A stretch of 22,139 nt of DNA, from NCBI GenBank assembly GCA_029935325.1, contig JAOZKO010000008.1, forward strand, positions 1-22,139. Reading direction: 5' to 3'. The notes beneath the pieces were generated by a model. That model saw only the letters and a list, made by a program, of their open reading frames with translations. It did not search any database and was not told the origin of the DNA. The position numbers and the translations under genes were made by a program. Positions 22,097 through 22,139 of this stretch are shown here, piece after piece (positions within the stretch are counted from its first letter, which is position 1; each line of letters opens with the position of its first letter). The DNA comes from Bacteroidales bacterium. Its GTDB lineage: Bacteria; Bacteroidota; Bacteroidia; Bacteroidales; UBA1556.

Positions 22097-22139
22097 CATT
22101 TGTTCAGCGGACATAGCAAAGGCTTCACGTGCCATGCAA

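Larger units (their letters stand above)
21590..22139. other. Gene-free repeat mosaic at the right end
   Basis: About 550 bases without a supported gene. From left to right it holds a 10-bp-period array (21637-21751), two copies of a 17-nt direct repeat (21761-21777 and 21901-21917), a long pyrimidine-rich plus-strand stretch (about 21810-21960), a hairpin (21848-21873), CGGATT-type units (21984-22010) and an inverted repeat (22082-22096). Base composition differs clearly from the rest of the window. Confidence 0.7.

Overview
The window looks like chromosomal DNA from a member of the Bacteroidota. It is AT-rich. It encodes two secreted proteins with type IX secretion (T9SS) C-terminal domains, a TonB-dependent receptor paired with a DUF4249 lipoprotein, and an ECF sigma factor of the Bacteroidetes kind. 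Several genes are preceded by the Bacteroidota -7 element TAnnTTTG, and most starts lack a Shine-Dalgarno sequence. I see no rRNA, tRNA, CRISPR array, transposase or phage gene.

Layout. 1-2019: two overlapping minus-strand genes, an omega-amidase (YafV-like) and a PLP aminotransferase (methionine/glutamine transaminase-like), which fit methionine salvage. 2222-5416: minus-strand TonB-dependent receptor followed by a DUF4249 lipoprotein, a two-part outer-membrane unit of unknown substrate. 5501-6877: a minus-strand LutB-type iron-sulfur protein without lutA or lutC beside it. 6878-7409: a 530-base non-coding stretch with promoters on both sides and one inverted repeat. 7410-9929: a large secreted fibronectin-III-like repeat protein. 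It converges on a minus-strand lamin-tail-domain exported protein (10159-12771), with a strong bidirectional hairpin terminator between them. 12860-13852: aspartate-semialdehyde dehydrogenase, divergent from the lamin-tail gene.

14165-18126: a tight three-gene plus-strand unit. It holds an ECF sigma factor, a protein with a duplicated N-terminal motif, one membrane helix and a C-terminal outer-membrane-barrel-like domain, and a secreted PKD/T9SS protein. This is the most interesting part of the window: it reads like a cell-surface signalling cassette with a candidate trans-envelope anti-sigma factor. 18221-21589: a compact operon of surE, a small three-helix membrane protein, lpxB and an exported SpoIID/LytB-domain protein, linking nucleotide salvage, lipid A synthesis and the cell wall. 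21590-22139: no gene, but a mosaic of short repeats, including a 10-bp-period tandem array, a 17-nt direct repeat, hairpins and CGGATT-type repeats, with base composition unlike the rest of the window.

All functions are read from motifs and family resemblance; no database search was possible.
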